Shown: positions 27,044-35,235 of the stretch, in pieces
Layout of the letters: each line of letters opens with the position of its first letter
Position numbering within the stretch: position 1 is the stretch's first letter
Assembly (NCBI GenBank): GCA_016208495.1
Contig: JACQXX010000021.1
Coordinates: forward strand, 1-50,889
Length of the DNA stretch: 50,889 bases
Origin: Acidobacteriota bacterium
GTDB taxonomy: Bacteria; Acidobacteriota; Blastocatellia; Chloracidobacteriales; Chloracidobacteriaceae
Direction of reading: 5' to 3'
Position numbers and translations under genes: made by a program
The notes under the pieces: generated by a model
What the model was told of the DNA's origin: nothing
Seen by the model: only the letters and a program-made list of their open reading frames with translations
The model's database searches: none

Positions 27044-27670
27044 ATGGCTGAATTTAATCTGACCGAAAAAAGCATCATCACCGAAAGCGATTTACAAAAG
27101 ATCCCGGCTGGCGCTCAGTTGATGATTAGTGCTGATGCTCGTCTGACACCGCTGGCACATGATTATGTGGCGGCTCATTCACTGACGATTTTGCGCAAGC
27201 GCCGGGGTGATACTCGGGTCCGCAAGCTCGCCATTGGCGCCGATCATGGCGGGTTTCAAGTGAAAGAAAAGCTGAAGGTTTGGCTGGCAGGCAAGGGAAT
27301 TGAAGTTCAGGATTTTGGCACCCACGATGAACGGGCCGTGGATTATCCCGATTATGCTCATGCTGTTGCGGCAGTGGTTGGAAATGGAACTTTTCCGCTT
27401 GGAATCTTGCTTGATGGTGCTGGAATCGGCTCCTGTATGGTGGCGAACAAAGTTCCCGGTGTCCGGGCGGCGATGTGTTATGACGTGGCTTCGGCACGCA
27501 ACAGCCGCGAGCACAACGACGCCAACGTGCTCACGCTCGGCGCCAAAATGCTCTCAGAAGAGAAAATTCTGGAAGTTGTCGAAGCCTGGTTGAACAGTGT
27601 TATTCGGGAAGATCGCCACATCCAGCGGGTCAATAAAATCAAGCAGGTTGAAGCACGGTATTTGAGATAG
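27044..27670 (+). CDS. rpiB: RpiB-type sugar-phosphate isomerase with N-terminal extension
   Basis: 208 residues from the ATG at 27044, chosen over 27011 because GAGG lies 5 nt upstream while the earlier ATG sits in repeat DNA. Residues about 60-208 are the RpiB fold: IGADHGGFQVKEKL, VDYPDYAHAV, VPGVRAAMCYD and SREHNDANVLTLGAKML. It would interconvert ribose 5-phosphate and ribulose 5-phosphate. Residues 1-55 (IITESDLQKI, LTPLAHDYVAAH) are an added module resembling the N-termini of microcompartment proteins such as EutQ/EutT. The usual catalytic Cys in the CGTGIG motif is Asp124 (LLDGAGIGSCM). The deoC gene follows after 113 nt. Confidence 0.88.
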   Translation: MAEFNLTEKSIITESDLQKIPAGAQLMISADARLTPLAHDYVAAHSLTILRKRRGDTRVRKLAIGADHGGFQVKEKLKVWLAGKGIEVQDFGTHDERAVDYPDYAHAVAAVVGNGTFPLGILLDGAGIGSCMVANKVPGVRAAMCYDVASARNSREHNDANVLTLGAKMLSEEKILEVVEAWLNSVIREDRHIQRVNKIKQVEARYLR

Positions 27671-27783
27671 GGTAATAGGACATAAAGGACCTAAATGTAA
27701 GGGGGCTGTTGCTGTGAACTGCACCCACTTTGAAAACCCGGAACCTGGAACCCTGAAGAATCCACACGAGGACACACAACTCC

Positions 27784-28644
27784 ATGTCACATTCAGAATT
27801 GAGCGTTGAAGCCCTGATCGCCCAGATTACTGACGAAATTTATGCCCGGTTAACCCAGGAAGCGGCACTGCATTGCTGCAGTTCTGATATGCAGTATGCA
27901 CTGCATTGTGGAGCGGAGCGGCTTGGGGTGCGAGCTGAACTTTCGCCTGCCGCCCGTGAGATTGCTTCTTCGATTGATCACACCTTATTAAAACCCGAAG
28001 CCACCGAAGCCGAAATCGAGCAATTGTGTCGGGAAGCGGCTGAATATGGCTTTGCGTCGGTGTGTGTCAATCCAGGTTGGGTTCGCAAAGCTTACCAGAT
28101 TTTGCGCTGTACGGACGTGCTGGTCTGTACCGTGATTGGCTTTCCACTTGGGGCCAATACACCAGATGTCAAAGCGTATGAAGCCCGTCGCGCGATTTTT
28201 GATGGGGCACGCGAAGTGGATATGGTGATCAATGTGGGAGCGCTCAAATCGGTCAACCACGAACTGGTTGAACGTGACATCCGGTCTGTGGTTGATGTGG
28301 CCCACGAAGCCGGTGCCATCTGTAAAGTCATCATCGAAACCGCACTTCTGACTGATGAAGAAAAAGTTACCGCCTGCCTGCTTTCAAAAGTGGCTGGTGC
28401 TGATTTTGTGAAAACTTCGACCGGGTTCAGCAAAGGCGGCGCCACGGTTCACGACGTCGAACTGATGCGGCGGGTGGTTGGCGCGGAAATGGGCGTGAAA
28501 GCTTCGGGTGGAGTTCGAGATTTTGCCGGGGCACAGGAAATGATCAAAGCCGGAGCTTCCCGAATTGGCGCCAGCGTTGGCGTCAAGATCGTGCAAGGGT
28601 TGGGCAATCCGACCCAGGTGGCGGCTTCTGGCGGTGGATACTAA
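27784..28644 (+). CDS. deoC: Deoxyribose-phosphate aldolase with N-terminal extension
   Basis: A 286-residue class I aldolase that splits 2-deoxyribose 5-phosphate into glyceraldehyde 3-phosphate and acetaldehyde. The catalytic domain spans about 55-280 with [33 protein letters not shown] (Asp146), [10 protein letters not shown] (Lys181) and the Schiff-base Lys210 in [15 protein letters not shown]. Typical bacterial DeoC is about 220-260 residues. The extra N-terminus has an amphipathic helix ([18 protein letters not shown]) and a short Cys cluster (C31, C32, C42), like aldolases packaged in sugar-phosphate microcompartments. Toxic acetaldehyde would give a reason to enclose it. It lies next to rpiB; no shell gene is in the window. 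Confidence 0.95.
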   Translation: MSHSELSVEALIAQITDEIYARLTQEAALHCCSSDMQYALHCGAERLGVRAELSPAAREIASSIDHTLLKPEATEAEIEQLCREAAEYGFASVCVNPGWVRKAYQILRCTDVLVCTVIGFPLGANTPDVKAYEARRAIFDGAREVDMVINVGALKSVNHELVERDIRSVVDVAHEAGAICKVIIETALLTDEEKVTACLLSKVAGADFVKTSTGFSKGGATVHDVELMRRVVGAEMGVKASGGVRDFAGAQEMIKAGASRIGASVGVKIVQGLGNPTQVAASGGGY

Positions 28645-28650
28645 GCCGAA

Positions 28651-28781
28651 TCCGGGTTCCGGGTTCCGGGTTCCGGGTTCCGGGTTCCGGGTTCCGGGTT
28701 CCGGGTTCCGGGTTCCGGGTTCCGGGTTCCGGGTTCCGGGTTTTCGAAGTGAGCTTCATTCTTCATTCTTCATTCTTCATT
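28651..28781. repeat. TTCCGGG heptamer array (12 copies) and CTTCATT array (4 copies)
   Basis: Twelve perfect TTCCGGG copies at 28657-28740, then TTTTCGAA as at 21223-21230, then four CTTCATT copies at 28754-28781, ending 3 nt before the methyltransferase ATG. The whole deoC-methyltransferase gap is repeat DNA. Confidence 0.95.
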
Positions 28782-28784
28782 TCT

Positions 28785-29447
28785 ATGTCAAACACCAGCG
28801 CTTTTGTTCAAAACGATATTCACAATTATATTTTGTCAGTCACACTGCGGGAACCTGAGCTTTTACAGCGATTACGGGAAGAGACTGCCAGCCATCCGAT
28901 GTCGCGAATGCAAATTGCGCCGGAGCAAGGACAGTTTATGGCCCTGCTGGTTCAAATGCTTGGAGCCAAAAAAACACTCGAAATAGGTGTTTTTACTGGC
29001 TACAGCTCGCTCAGTGTTGCCCTGGCTCTGCCGCCAGATGGAAAAATTGTGGCCTGTGATGTGAGTGAAGACTGGACCAATGTGGCCCGACGATACTGGA
29101 AAGAAGCCGGCGTTGAGCACAAAATTGATTTGCATCTGGCCCCAGCCGTCGAGACCTTGAGTCAATTGCTGGCTGATGGAGAAGCCGGAACCTTTGATTT
29201 TGCGTTTCTGGACGCCGACAAAGACAACTATGACACGTACTATGAACTTCTCTTGCCGTTGCTTCGACCCGGTGGCGCGATTGCGATTGATAATGTGTTG
29301 TGGTCAGGGCGAGTTCTTGATCCTGAGGTCAATGATGCCGATACGGTAGCGCTCAAGGAACTGAATCAAAAACTCCATCACGATGAGCGCATTAGCTTGA
29401 GTATGCTTCCGGTTGCAGATGGTTTGACGCTGGCGGTGAAGAGATGA
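28785..29447 (+). CDS. SAM-dependent O-methyltransferase, caffeoyl-CoA OMT family
   Basis: 220 residues from the ATG at 28785; the longer frame starts within the repeat. Class I methyltransferase fold: SAM motif I TLEIGVFTGYSSLSVALAL, motif II VACDVSEDWTNVA, and the metal-binding FLDADKDNYDTYYELL with the Asp residues that hold Mg in catechol and caffeoyl-CoA methyltransferases. LLRPGGAIAIDNVLWSG is also typical. The substrate is probably a catechol-like small molecule; none is indicated by neighbours. The start codon has no ribosome binding site because the CTTCATT array occupies that place. Confidence 0.92.
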   Translation: MSNTSAFVQNDIHNYILSVTLREPELLQRLREETASHPMSRMQIAPEQGQFMALLVQMLGAKKTLEIGVFTGYSSLSVALALPPDGKIVACDVSEDWTNVARRYWKEAGVEHKIDLHLAPAVETLSQLLADGEAGTFDFAFLDADKDNYDTYYELLLPLLRPGGAIAIDNVLWSGRVLDPEVNDADTVALKELNQKLHHDERISLSMLPVADGLTLAVKR

Positions 29448-29453
29448 AGTGAG

Positions 29454-29710
29454 TCAGTAGTCAGTAGTTGATAAGTCAGTAGTCAGTAGACAAAACCCAG
29501 ATCGTTGAATCCAGGGAACTCTTGAAAAGAATTGTTCATAACTGACTCAAATAGAATAAAATACTCTTGACATGAACTCCCAAATCCCAACACTCGACTA
29601 CTGACTACTGACTACTGACTACTGACTACTGACTACTGACTACTGACTACTGACTACTGACTACTGACTACTGACTACTGACTACTGACTACTGACTACT
29701 GACTACTGAC
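29454..29710. repeat. GTCAGTA units facing a TACTGAC array (16 copies)
   Basis: Left units GTCAGTA (29455-29488, four copies in two pairs) face sixteen uninterrupted TACTGAC copies at 29599-29710. The units are exact reverse complements, separated by about 110 bases. The array ends 6 nt before the PP2C stop codon, in the convergent gap between the methyltransferase and the phosphatase. Confidence 0.95.
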
Positions 29711-29715
29711 CCAAA

Positions 29716-30822
29716 TCAAAACCCAACAATTTTGAACAACAGATATAAAACTGTGAGCAGTAAAATCGAACTCAACCCGATGAGGAGTTTGGTATGGGCC
29801 CGGGCGTAGCGTTCGCGGCGGATATTGAGCATCTCCCGAAGTTCCTGCCGGGTAAATTCGCCTGATCGAATCGGGTTGTAATCCTGCAACATATGAAATG
29901 AAGAGGAAATTTCTTCATTGTTGTCCGGCAGATTCAGGCTTGTTCCACTGACCTGAGCGATGACCACCGTTGCGTCATCGTGTGACCCACGTTCGCGTGC
30001 CATTTCGGAAAGTCTGGCTGTTGCCGCGGCTGGTGACTTAGCAGCCAGAACCGTCGCCAATATTTCATCATTCGACACAGTGTTGTACATTCCATCGCTA
30101 CATAAAATCAGCCAATCGCCTTGTTTGACATCAACGCTGGTTTGGGCCACGGTCACGGTGCTTCGTAATCCAACCGCCTGCAATACCACGCTGTTTCCAG
30201 TGCTATAACTAGCATCTGTGCGCGACATCTCGCCATTCTTGACTAACATTTCCGAGACGGATTGATCTTCGGTGACCTGCCGTAACGTGCGATTTCGCAA
30301 CAGGTAACATCGAGAATCGCCAACTTCGACCACGTGAGCGGTGCGACCAAGCAACAGGACGGCGGTTAAGGTGGCGCCCATCCCGTGCCAGGCTGGATTA
30401 TTTTGCCAGGCTGACCAGACGCGTTCGTTGGTTGCCTCAACCGCTTCGAGAAAAGCTTCTTCGGGTGGGCGTTGTTTGTAGCGGACAATCCATTCTTCGG
30501 AAAGTGCCTGCACCGTTAAACCACTGGCAATTTCACCAGCCAGATTTCCTCCCAGGCCATCCGCCACCGCGAGCAAAATGCCTTTCGCTCCAACCGGTGC
30601 CGCCAGCGTATCACCAGCTTCGGCCCGGCGATGTTGATCGGTGTGAAACACCAGGAAATTGTCTTCATTGGCAATATGGGTTGTGCCCTGGGTGCTCAGG
30701 CCGCAGGCGGTCGCTCGGACGTCAAAGGAAAGTTGAAGCGACCGGAGTTCACTCAGCCGATCGGAACTGGGACCAAATGCCGAACTGGAGTCGCTAAAGG
30801 GCGGGCTCATAACAGCAACCAT
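29716..30822 (-). CDS. PP2C-family serine/threonine phosphatase, membrane-anchored
   Basis: 368 residues. The PP2C/Stp1 domain (about 30-290) has GTTHIANEDNFLV, LLAVADGLGGNLAGEIAS, EVGDSRCYLLRN, LILCSDGMYNTVSNDEI and SHDDATVVIAQV, supplying the Asp residues for the two metals. A single C-terminal helix (LLIGLSSILLLTVLYLLFKIVGF) ends the protein, so the catalytic domain faces the cytoplasm. It should reverse phosphorylation by Hanks-type kinases, one of which is encoded two genes away at 31853-33520. ATG at 30822 with GAGGT about 12 nt upstream; a second ATG lies four codons in. Confidence 0.92.
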   Translation of the reverse strand: MVAVMSPPFSDSSSAFGPSSDRLSELRSLQLSFDVRATACGLSTQGTTHIANEDNFLVFHTDQHRRAEAGDTLAAPVGAKGILLAVADGLGGNLAGEIASGLTVQALSEEWIVRYKQRPPEEAFLEAVEATNERVWSAWQNNPAWHGMGATLTAVLLLGRTAHVVEVGDSRCYLLRNRTLRQVTEDQSVSEMLVKNGEMSRTDASYSTGNSVVLQAVGLRSTVTVAQTSVDVKQGDWLILCSDGMYNTVSNDEILATVLAAKSPAAATARLSEMARERGSHDDATVVIAQVSGTSLNLPDNNEEISSSFHMLQDYNPIRSGEFTRQELREMLNIRRERYARAHTKLLIGLSSILLLTVLYLLFKIVGF

Positions 30823-30931
30823 AAATATGTTGATACCTCTGCTTCTTCAATGGACTTTGAATCTGAAGAAGCAGCGTCGCAACGGGAAAACCGAAGAAAA
30901 TCCCCTGGGCCCTGAGAGGCACCTGGGAGGC

Positions 30932-31597
30932 TCATTCGAATTGTTTTCGGAATTCGAGGAATTGCTGCTTGAGATCGGTGAGTTCCTGGCGGAGCGCCGC
31001 AACTTCAGATTCAAGTTGCGCCATACGTTCATTTTCCGCTGAGGGTTTACTGACAACGCTTTCCGTGGCCGAACTGGGTTCGGGCCTTTCGATTTTAATT
31101 TCTCCGCTGAGCAGGTGGGCAAACCGTGTCTCTTTGGTTCCTGGCTGACGTGGTAACCGAATGATCAGTGGGTCTGGACTGCGGGTTTCCAGCGTCTGGA
31201 GGGTCTCCTCAACTTCGGCCAGCGAGCCGAATTCATAAATTCGCCCCCCACGGCTCCGCAGTTCGCCAGGGGTTTGAGGTCCGCGGAGCATGAGAACATC
31301 CATCACTGCGATTTCCGGCATTTTGAGGGCAAATTCTTCCGTGAAAATCTCAGCATATTTCGGCACCCGGTGGTCGGCACCGCTGATTTGACGAGCACAC
31401 CGTTTCCCCCGAAGGTTAAACAGTGCATCCAGGACGGTTGAATCGTCATAGGAAACCACGGGTTCGCGGTTCGACAGTTGATTACAGGCGTTCACCAGCG
31501 CATTGAGGGTTAATGGGTAGTAGTCAGGCGTGGTGAATTCTTTCTCGATCAGTGCGCCGAGCACTCGCACTTCAACGGCAGTCAGGATGAAGTCCAC
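30932..31597 (-). CDS. YceH/DUF480 family protein
   Basis: 222 residues from a GTG at 31597 with AAGGAAG about 12 nt upstream. Another GTG at 31669 would extend the frame by 24 residues, but the internal start aligns exactly with the start of E. coli YceH (LTALEARV against LTAVEVRV). Typical motifs are YPLTLNALVNACNQLSNREPV, DALFNLRGKR and LLRGPQTPGELRSRGGRIYEF, two winged-helix domains. The C-terminal tail (about 175-222) is a predicted coiled coil (LESEVAALRQELTDLKQQF). Function is not established in the family. It lies between the phosphatase and kinase genes on the same strand. Confidence 0.88.
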   Translation of the reverse strand: MDFILTAVEVRVLGALIEKEFTTPDYYPLTLNALVNACNQLSNREPVVSYDDSTVLDALFNLRGKRCARQISGADHRVPKYAEIFTEEFALKMPEIAVMDVLMLRGPQTPGELRSRGGRIYEFGSLAEVEETLQTLETRSPDPLIIRLPRQPGTKETRFAHLLSGEIKIERPEPSSATESVVSKPSAENERMAQLESEVAALRQELTDLKQQFLEFRKQFE

Positions 31598-31719
31598 GGC
31601 AAACTCGCTTCCTTTTTGGGAGATGAACTCTTCGTCTAGAAGAAAACAAATGTGAGGCTGGATAAACACTTATGCACCAAGCCACGCCAGATGTAAAGCT
31701 ATATAAGAATGAAGAATGT

Positions 31720-31842
31720 GATTAGTGGCTAGTGGTTAGTGATTAGTGGTTAGTGGTTAGTGGTTAGTGGTTAGTGGTTAGTGCGTGGTTCTTGGTTCTT
31801 CTTCGAAAGCATTGATTTCTAACCACTAACCACTAACCACTA
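31720..31842. repeat. TTAGTGG array facing CTAACCA array
   Basis: Five perfect TTAGTGG copies (31743-31777) with degenerate copies on the left, a spacer of about 45 bases, then three CTAACCA copies (31819-31839). The units are reverse complements. The right array ends about 12 nt before the kinase stop codon. Confidence 0.92.
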
Positions 31843-31852
31843 GATGGTTTCT

Positions 31853-33520
31853 TCATTCCGAGCTGGTTGGACCAAAAAACTGAGAACTGACCCAGCCATC
31901 TTCAACGCTGGTGTCAGAGCGTCTGACCCACTCCACTGGTCGCACCCGATACCAGCGGCCTTGTTCTTCAAGGATTTCCACCCGAACTCCCCGTGCCAGT
32001 TCGCCCACGACATTATTTTCAACCCGTGGCGCCGACCGAACATTGACCCCCGTTGTCGTCACGGCATATCGCGTGGATCTGGTCCAGATTCCACGCGTCT
32101 TAAAAAACTGAAAGTCAGCCACATACTGTTTGGTGGTGCGATAAATGACCACCAGACTGGTGACAAAAAGGATCGCAATCGTCAAAGTGGTTAACCAGTG
32201 AATGACCCCAGGGGTAAAGATCGCCCACCATCGAGATGGTCGAGGTTGAACTGGAATTTCGGGCGTGGTCGCCGGCTGGTTTGCCGCAATGGTTTGAGGG
32301 ACAGTTCCTTCGGGAATTGAAAGGGGAATGAATGATTTGCCGCCACGGGCCTGTTCAGAGGGGGCATTTCCTTTGCGAAGGGAAACGGGTTGGGTTGAGT
32401 GAGCTGAATCAATCGGGATGACAATTCGACTAACTGGTTTTGGGATGGGGCCACGTGATTCGGAGGCTGAGACTGAACCAAGAAGCCGGGTTTCGCCGTG
32501 CTCAGTGGCAGCCGGGGCAATCTGAGTGGCTGGAATAAAATGGGCGGCTGGCGGAGCTTCAGGAATTTCAAGCGGGGCACTGCGGGCTGAACGTGGTTGA
32601 ACGCGGGTGACTTCATCCTCTTGCCACTCACCAAGACGAGAAAAGTCTGTCCAAAATGACTCAACATCCGGATACCGCTCCCTGGAGTCAGCAGCGGTGG
32701 CTTTTTGCAGAATGCGCAGGAGTTCCTGGCTATAGGGAAGTGTGATAAGCGGGTGAGGAAGTGCCGTAATTGGCCTGCCGTTAAACATCTGAGGTGCTTT
32801 TCCGCTCAGGACCGTGTAAATCGTCTTTGCGAGGGCATAAATATCAGCCGCGGGTGTCAGTCGTCGCCCCCAGGTGATCTGACCATCAAAATTCGGATGA
32901 TGTTCAGGTGGAGCATAGACATTGGTGCCAACGCGGGTGATTTCTTCATCTTCCCGATGGGCAATTTTCGCCACACCAAAGTCAGCAATCTTGATAACTT
33001 TCAAATCCGCTGAGAGCAGCAGGTTTGAGGGCTTCATGTCCCGATGTATGATCTGTGACTCGTGAGCATGTTCGAGCCCTTCGGCAACTTGCTGGAAGTA
33101 AAACAGGGTTTCTTCAAGTGACAGCGGGCCGTGTGAGCGGCAGAAATCGAGCAGATTTCCACCAGCCATATATTCAAGCACAAGAAAATAAAAGGGTTTC
33201 CCTTGCAGATCAGTGGCCATTCCGTGCCCAAGCCGCCGAACAATATTGGGATGGCGGATGGTATCGAGTACCTGAGCTTCGGTCTCGAAATTCTCAACTA
33301 AAACCCGATCCAGTTCTGGTTCGAGTGAACCTTGCAAGCTGGTATTGAGGGCTTTAATGATGACGGTTGCCCCGTTGAGGTGATCATTGGCGATAAAAAT
33401 CTCCGCATAGCTCCCCTGTGCAATACAGCGCAGCACTGCAAAACGGTCGTCAATGAGTGTGTTTTCGAGAGAAAGTCGGTTCATGGCAAATGGTGATCGA
33501 GAGGGTGCAATCGTCATCAT
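31853..33520 (-). CDS. Hanks-type serine/threonine protein kinase with transmembrane helix and SH3-like domain
   Basis: 555 residues from the ATG at 33520; ATGs at 33517 and 33484 are alternatives and none has a clear ribosome binding site. Kinase domain (about 25-285): glycine loop IAQGSYAEIF, Lys56 in VIIKAL, HRDMKPSNLL with catalytic Asp161, DFGVAK with Asp180, and APPEHHPN. A Pro-rich linker follows, then one membrane helix (IHWLTTLTIAILFVTSLVVIY). The C-terminal bacterial SH3 domain (AVTTTGVNVRSAPRVENNVV) ends in GWVSSQFF. The SH3 domain would lie outside the membrane and could bind cell-wall material. PP2C and FHA proteins in the window are likely partners. Confidence 0.93.
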   Translation of the reverse strand: MMTIAPSRSPFAMNRLSLENTLIDDRFAVLRCIAQGSYAEIFIANDHLNGATVIIKALNTSLQGSLEPELDRVLVENFETEAQVLDTIRHPNIVRRLGHGMATDLQGKPFYFLVLEYMAGGNLLDFCRSHGPLSLEETLFYFQQVAEGLEHAHESQIIHRDMKPSNLLLSADLKVIKIADFGVAKIAHREDEEITRVGTNVYAPPEHHPNFDGQITWGRRLTPAADIYALAKTIYTVLSGKAPQMFNGRPITALPHPLITLPYSQELLRILQKATAADSRERYPDVESFWTDFSRLGEWQEDEVTRVQPRSARSAPLEIPEAPPAAHFIPATQIAPAATEHGETRLLGSVSASESRGPIPKPVSRIVIPIDSAHSTQPVSLRKGNAPSEQARGGKSFIPLSIPEGTVPQTIAANQPATTPEIPVQPRPSRWWAIFTPGVIHWLTTLTIAILFVTSLVVIYRTTKQYVADFQFFKTRGIWTRSTRYAVTTTGVNVRSAPRVENNVVGELARGVRVEILEEQGRWYRVRPVEWVRRSDTSVEDGWVSSQFFGPTSSE

Positions 33521-33629
33521 AAGTAGCCAGCGAAAAATGAAAAGGGAAAAAGTAAAAGCTGCAGCCAGATGTGGAAATGCGACTGGTTGCCATACGCCAC
33601 TTGCCCGTGTATGTTTCGGGGACACAAGA

Positions 33630-33815
33630 CATGGGGCTTAGGGCTTGGGGCTGAAGACTCGCAAGCTCGGAGCAAAGGAAGGGATGAGGGATGAAAGATG
33701 AGGGATGAAAGAAAACCAATTCTTCAGCCCTCAGCCCCAAGCCCTCAGCCCTGGTTTTCTCAGCCCGACTGCTTCAGCCCGACTGCTTCAGCCCGAAATT
33801 TTCAACCCACTTTCT
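33630..33815. repeat. GGCTTGGGGCTGAAG / CTTCAGCCC inverted repeat cluster
   Basis: Within the 310-bp gap between the divergent kinase and DUF58 genes. Left arm GGGCTTGGGGCTGAAG (33640-33655), middle GATGAGG/GATGAAA heptamers (33684-33711), right arm CTTCAGCCCTCAGCCCCAAG (33724-33743) and three CTTCAGCCCGA units. A near-identical layout is at 38650-38815. No promoter could be picked out. Confidence 0.85.
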
Positions 33816-33830
33816 TCTGAGTTTCCAGTC

Positions 33831-35147
33831 ATGAACTTTGTTTTTACCAACCGATTTTTGTGGCTTTTTGCCATTGGGCTGGTTTTTTTAATTGTGAGCT
33901 GGGTGGTGCCACCGCTCCGATGGCTGGTGCTGATCTATGACCTGGCGTTGGTGGCAGCGGCTATCTGGGATTACCGACACACTGAATCTCCAGAAATCTT
34001 CAAAGTCAATCGGGTGTGCGAAGGCCAGTTTTCAATCGGTGCTGAAAACCCGGTTACAGTGACCGTTGCCCATTCGGCCAAACGTCCAATCCAAATCCAC
34101 TTAAAAGATGAATACCCACCAGAATTGATCACCGAACAGCGTGAAAGTGAACTCGTGGTCAACCCTCGTCATCAGGCATTTTTCAGCTACACGGTATTTG
34201 CCACTTCGCGAGGGGCGTTTACCTTTGGTGGCATTGCGGCACGCTATCTTGGCCCGCTGGGGCTGATCTGGCGTCAGACGACATTCCCGGCGACCCAAAC
34301 TGTCAAAGTCTACCCTAACATTCAGGAAGCCAGAAAAAATGAACTGATTGCCCTTCGAAATCGGGACCTCCGGCTGGGTCAGCGGCGAATGCGCCACAAG
34401 GGGCAGGGCCGTGAATTTGAATCGTTGCGCGAATTTGTAACGGGTGATGAAGTCCGCCATATTTCCTGGTCAGCTACGGCCCGGCGTGGAAAGTTAGTGA
34501 CTCGTGAATATCAAGTCGAGCGCAGTCAGAATATTGTGGTGATGATTGATTGCGGACGATTGATGACCACCCGCATCGGAAAGCTGACCAAACTCGACTA
34601 CGCGGTCAACGCGGCGCTTTCAATTGCCTATGTGGCCACGGCCAGTGGCGACAATATGGGGATTTTGGCTTTTTGCCGACAGGTCACCCACTACCTGCCA
34701 CCCAAACACGGGCGGACACAACTGGCGAAAGTTCTGGATAGTCTCTATGACGTGAAGGCTGAATTGATTGAACCATCCTATGCGCGTGCTTTTTCCTACC
34801 TCAACACGAACTGTCGGCGACGGTCGCTGGTTATCATTCTCACGGATCTGGTGGATCGTGATGCCTCGGCGGAACTTCTGACCCACACGGCGACCCTGTT
34901 TCCGCGTCATTTGCCCTTGATTGTAACCATTGGGGATAAAGATTTGTGGGGGCTGGTTCGTGAGGTGCCAAAGACTTCTGAAGCGGTGTTTGAGCAATCT
35001 GTCGCTGAGGAGTTACTGTCTGAACGAGAGTCGGCACTTCGTCGGATTACGCAACTTGGTGGGCTGGCGCTTGATGTCCCAACCGGAAAACTCTCATTGG
35101 AACTGGTCAACAAATACCTGGAAGTGAAGGAACGAGGGCTCTTGTAA
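33831..35147 (+). CDS. DUF58 domain protein, membrane-anchored
   Basis: 438 residues from the ATG at 33831; the longer frame is translated repeat. Two N-terminal helices (FLWLFAIGLVFLIVSWVV, WLVLIYDLALVAAAIW) are followed by a beta domain. The DUF58 core has GREFESLREFVTGDEVRHISWSATARRGKLVTREY. A von Willebrand A-like domain has VVMIDCGRLM with the usual DxS metal motif altered to DCG. DUF58 proteins commonly sit beside MoxR ATPases and transglutaminase-like proteins; neither is here. Role in envelope or chaperone-like complexes is inferred only. It is divergent from the kinase gene. Confidence 0.88.
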   Translation: MNFVFTNRFLWLFAIGLVFLIVSWVVPPLRWLVLIYDLALVAAAIWDYRHTESPEIFKVNRVCEGQFSIGAENPVTVTVAHSAKRPIQIHLKDEYPPELITEQRESELVVNPRHQAFFSYTVFATSRGAFTFGGIAARYLGPLGLIWRQTTFPATQTVKVYPNIQEARKNELIALRNRDLRLGQRRMRHKGQGREFESLREFVTGDEVRHISWSATARRGKLVTREYQVERSQNIVVMIDCGRLMTTRIGKLTKLDYAVNAALSIAYVATASGDNMGILAFCRQVTHYLPPKHGRTQLAKVLDSLYDVKAELIEPSYARAFSYLNTNCRRRSLVIILTDLVDRDASAELLTHTATLFPRHLPLIVTIGDKDLWGLVREVPKTSEAVFEQSVAEELLSERESALRRITQLGGLALDVPTGKLSLELVNKYLEVKERGLL

Positions 35148-35235
35148 CCCGTGCCTGGTGGCCTGGTTTTTCAACCCTGATTTTCAGCCCTCAGCCCCAA
35201 GCCCTCAGCCCTGGTTTTTCAACCCGGAACCCGGT

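Noticed and set aside
28657-28740. Telomere-like terminal repeat marking a linear replicon end
   Set aside because: The heptamer arrays are internal, occur several times, and genes continue on both sides.
29599-29710. CRISPR array
   Set aside because: The units are 7 bp and contiguous with no spacers, and no cas gene is present.
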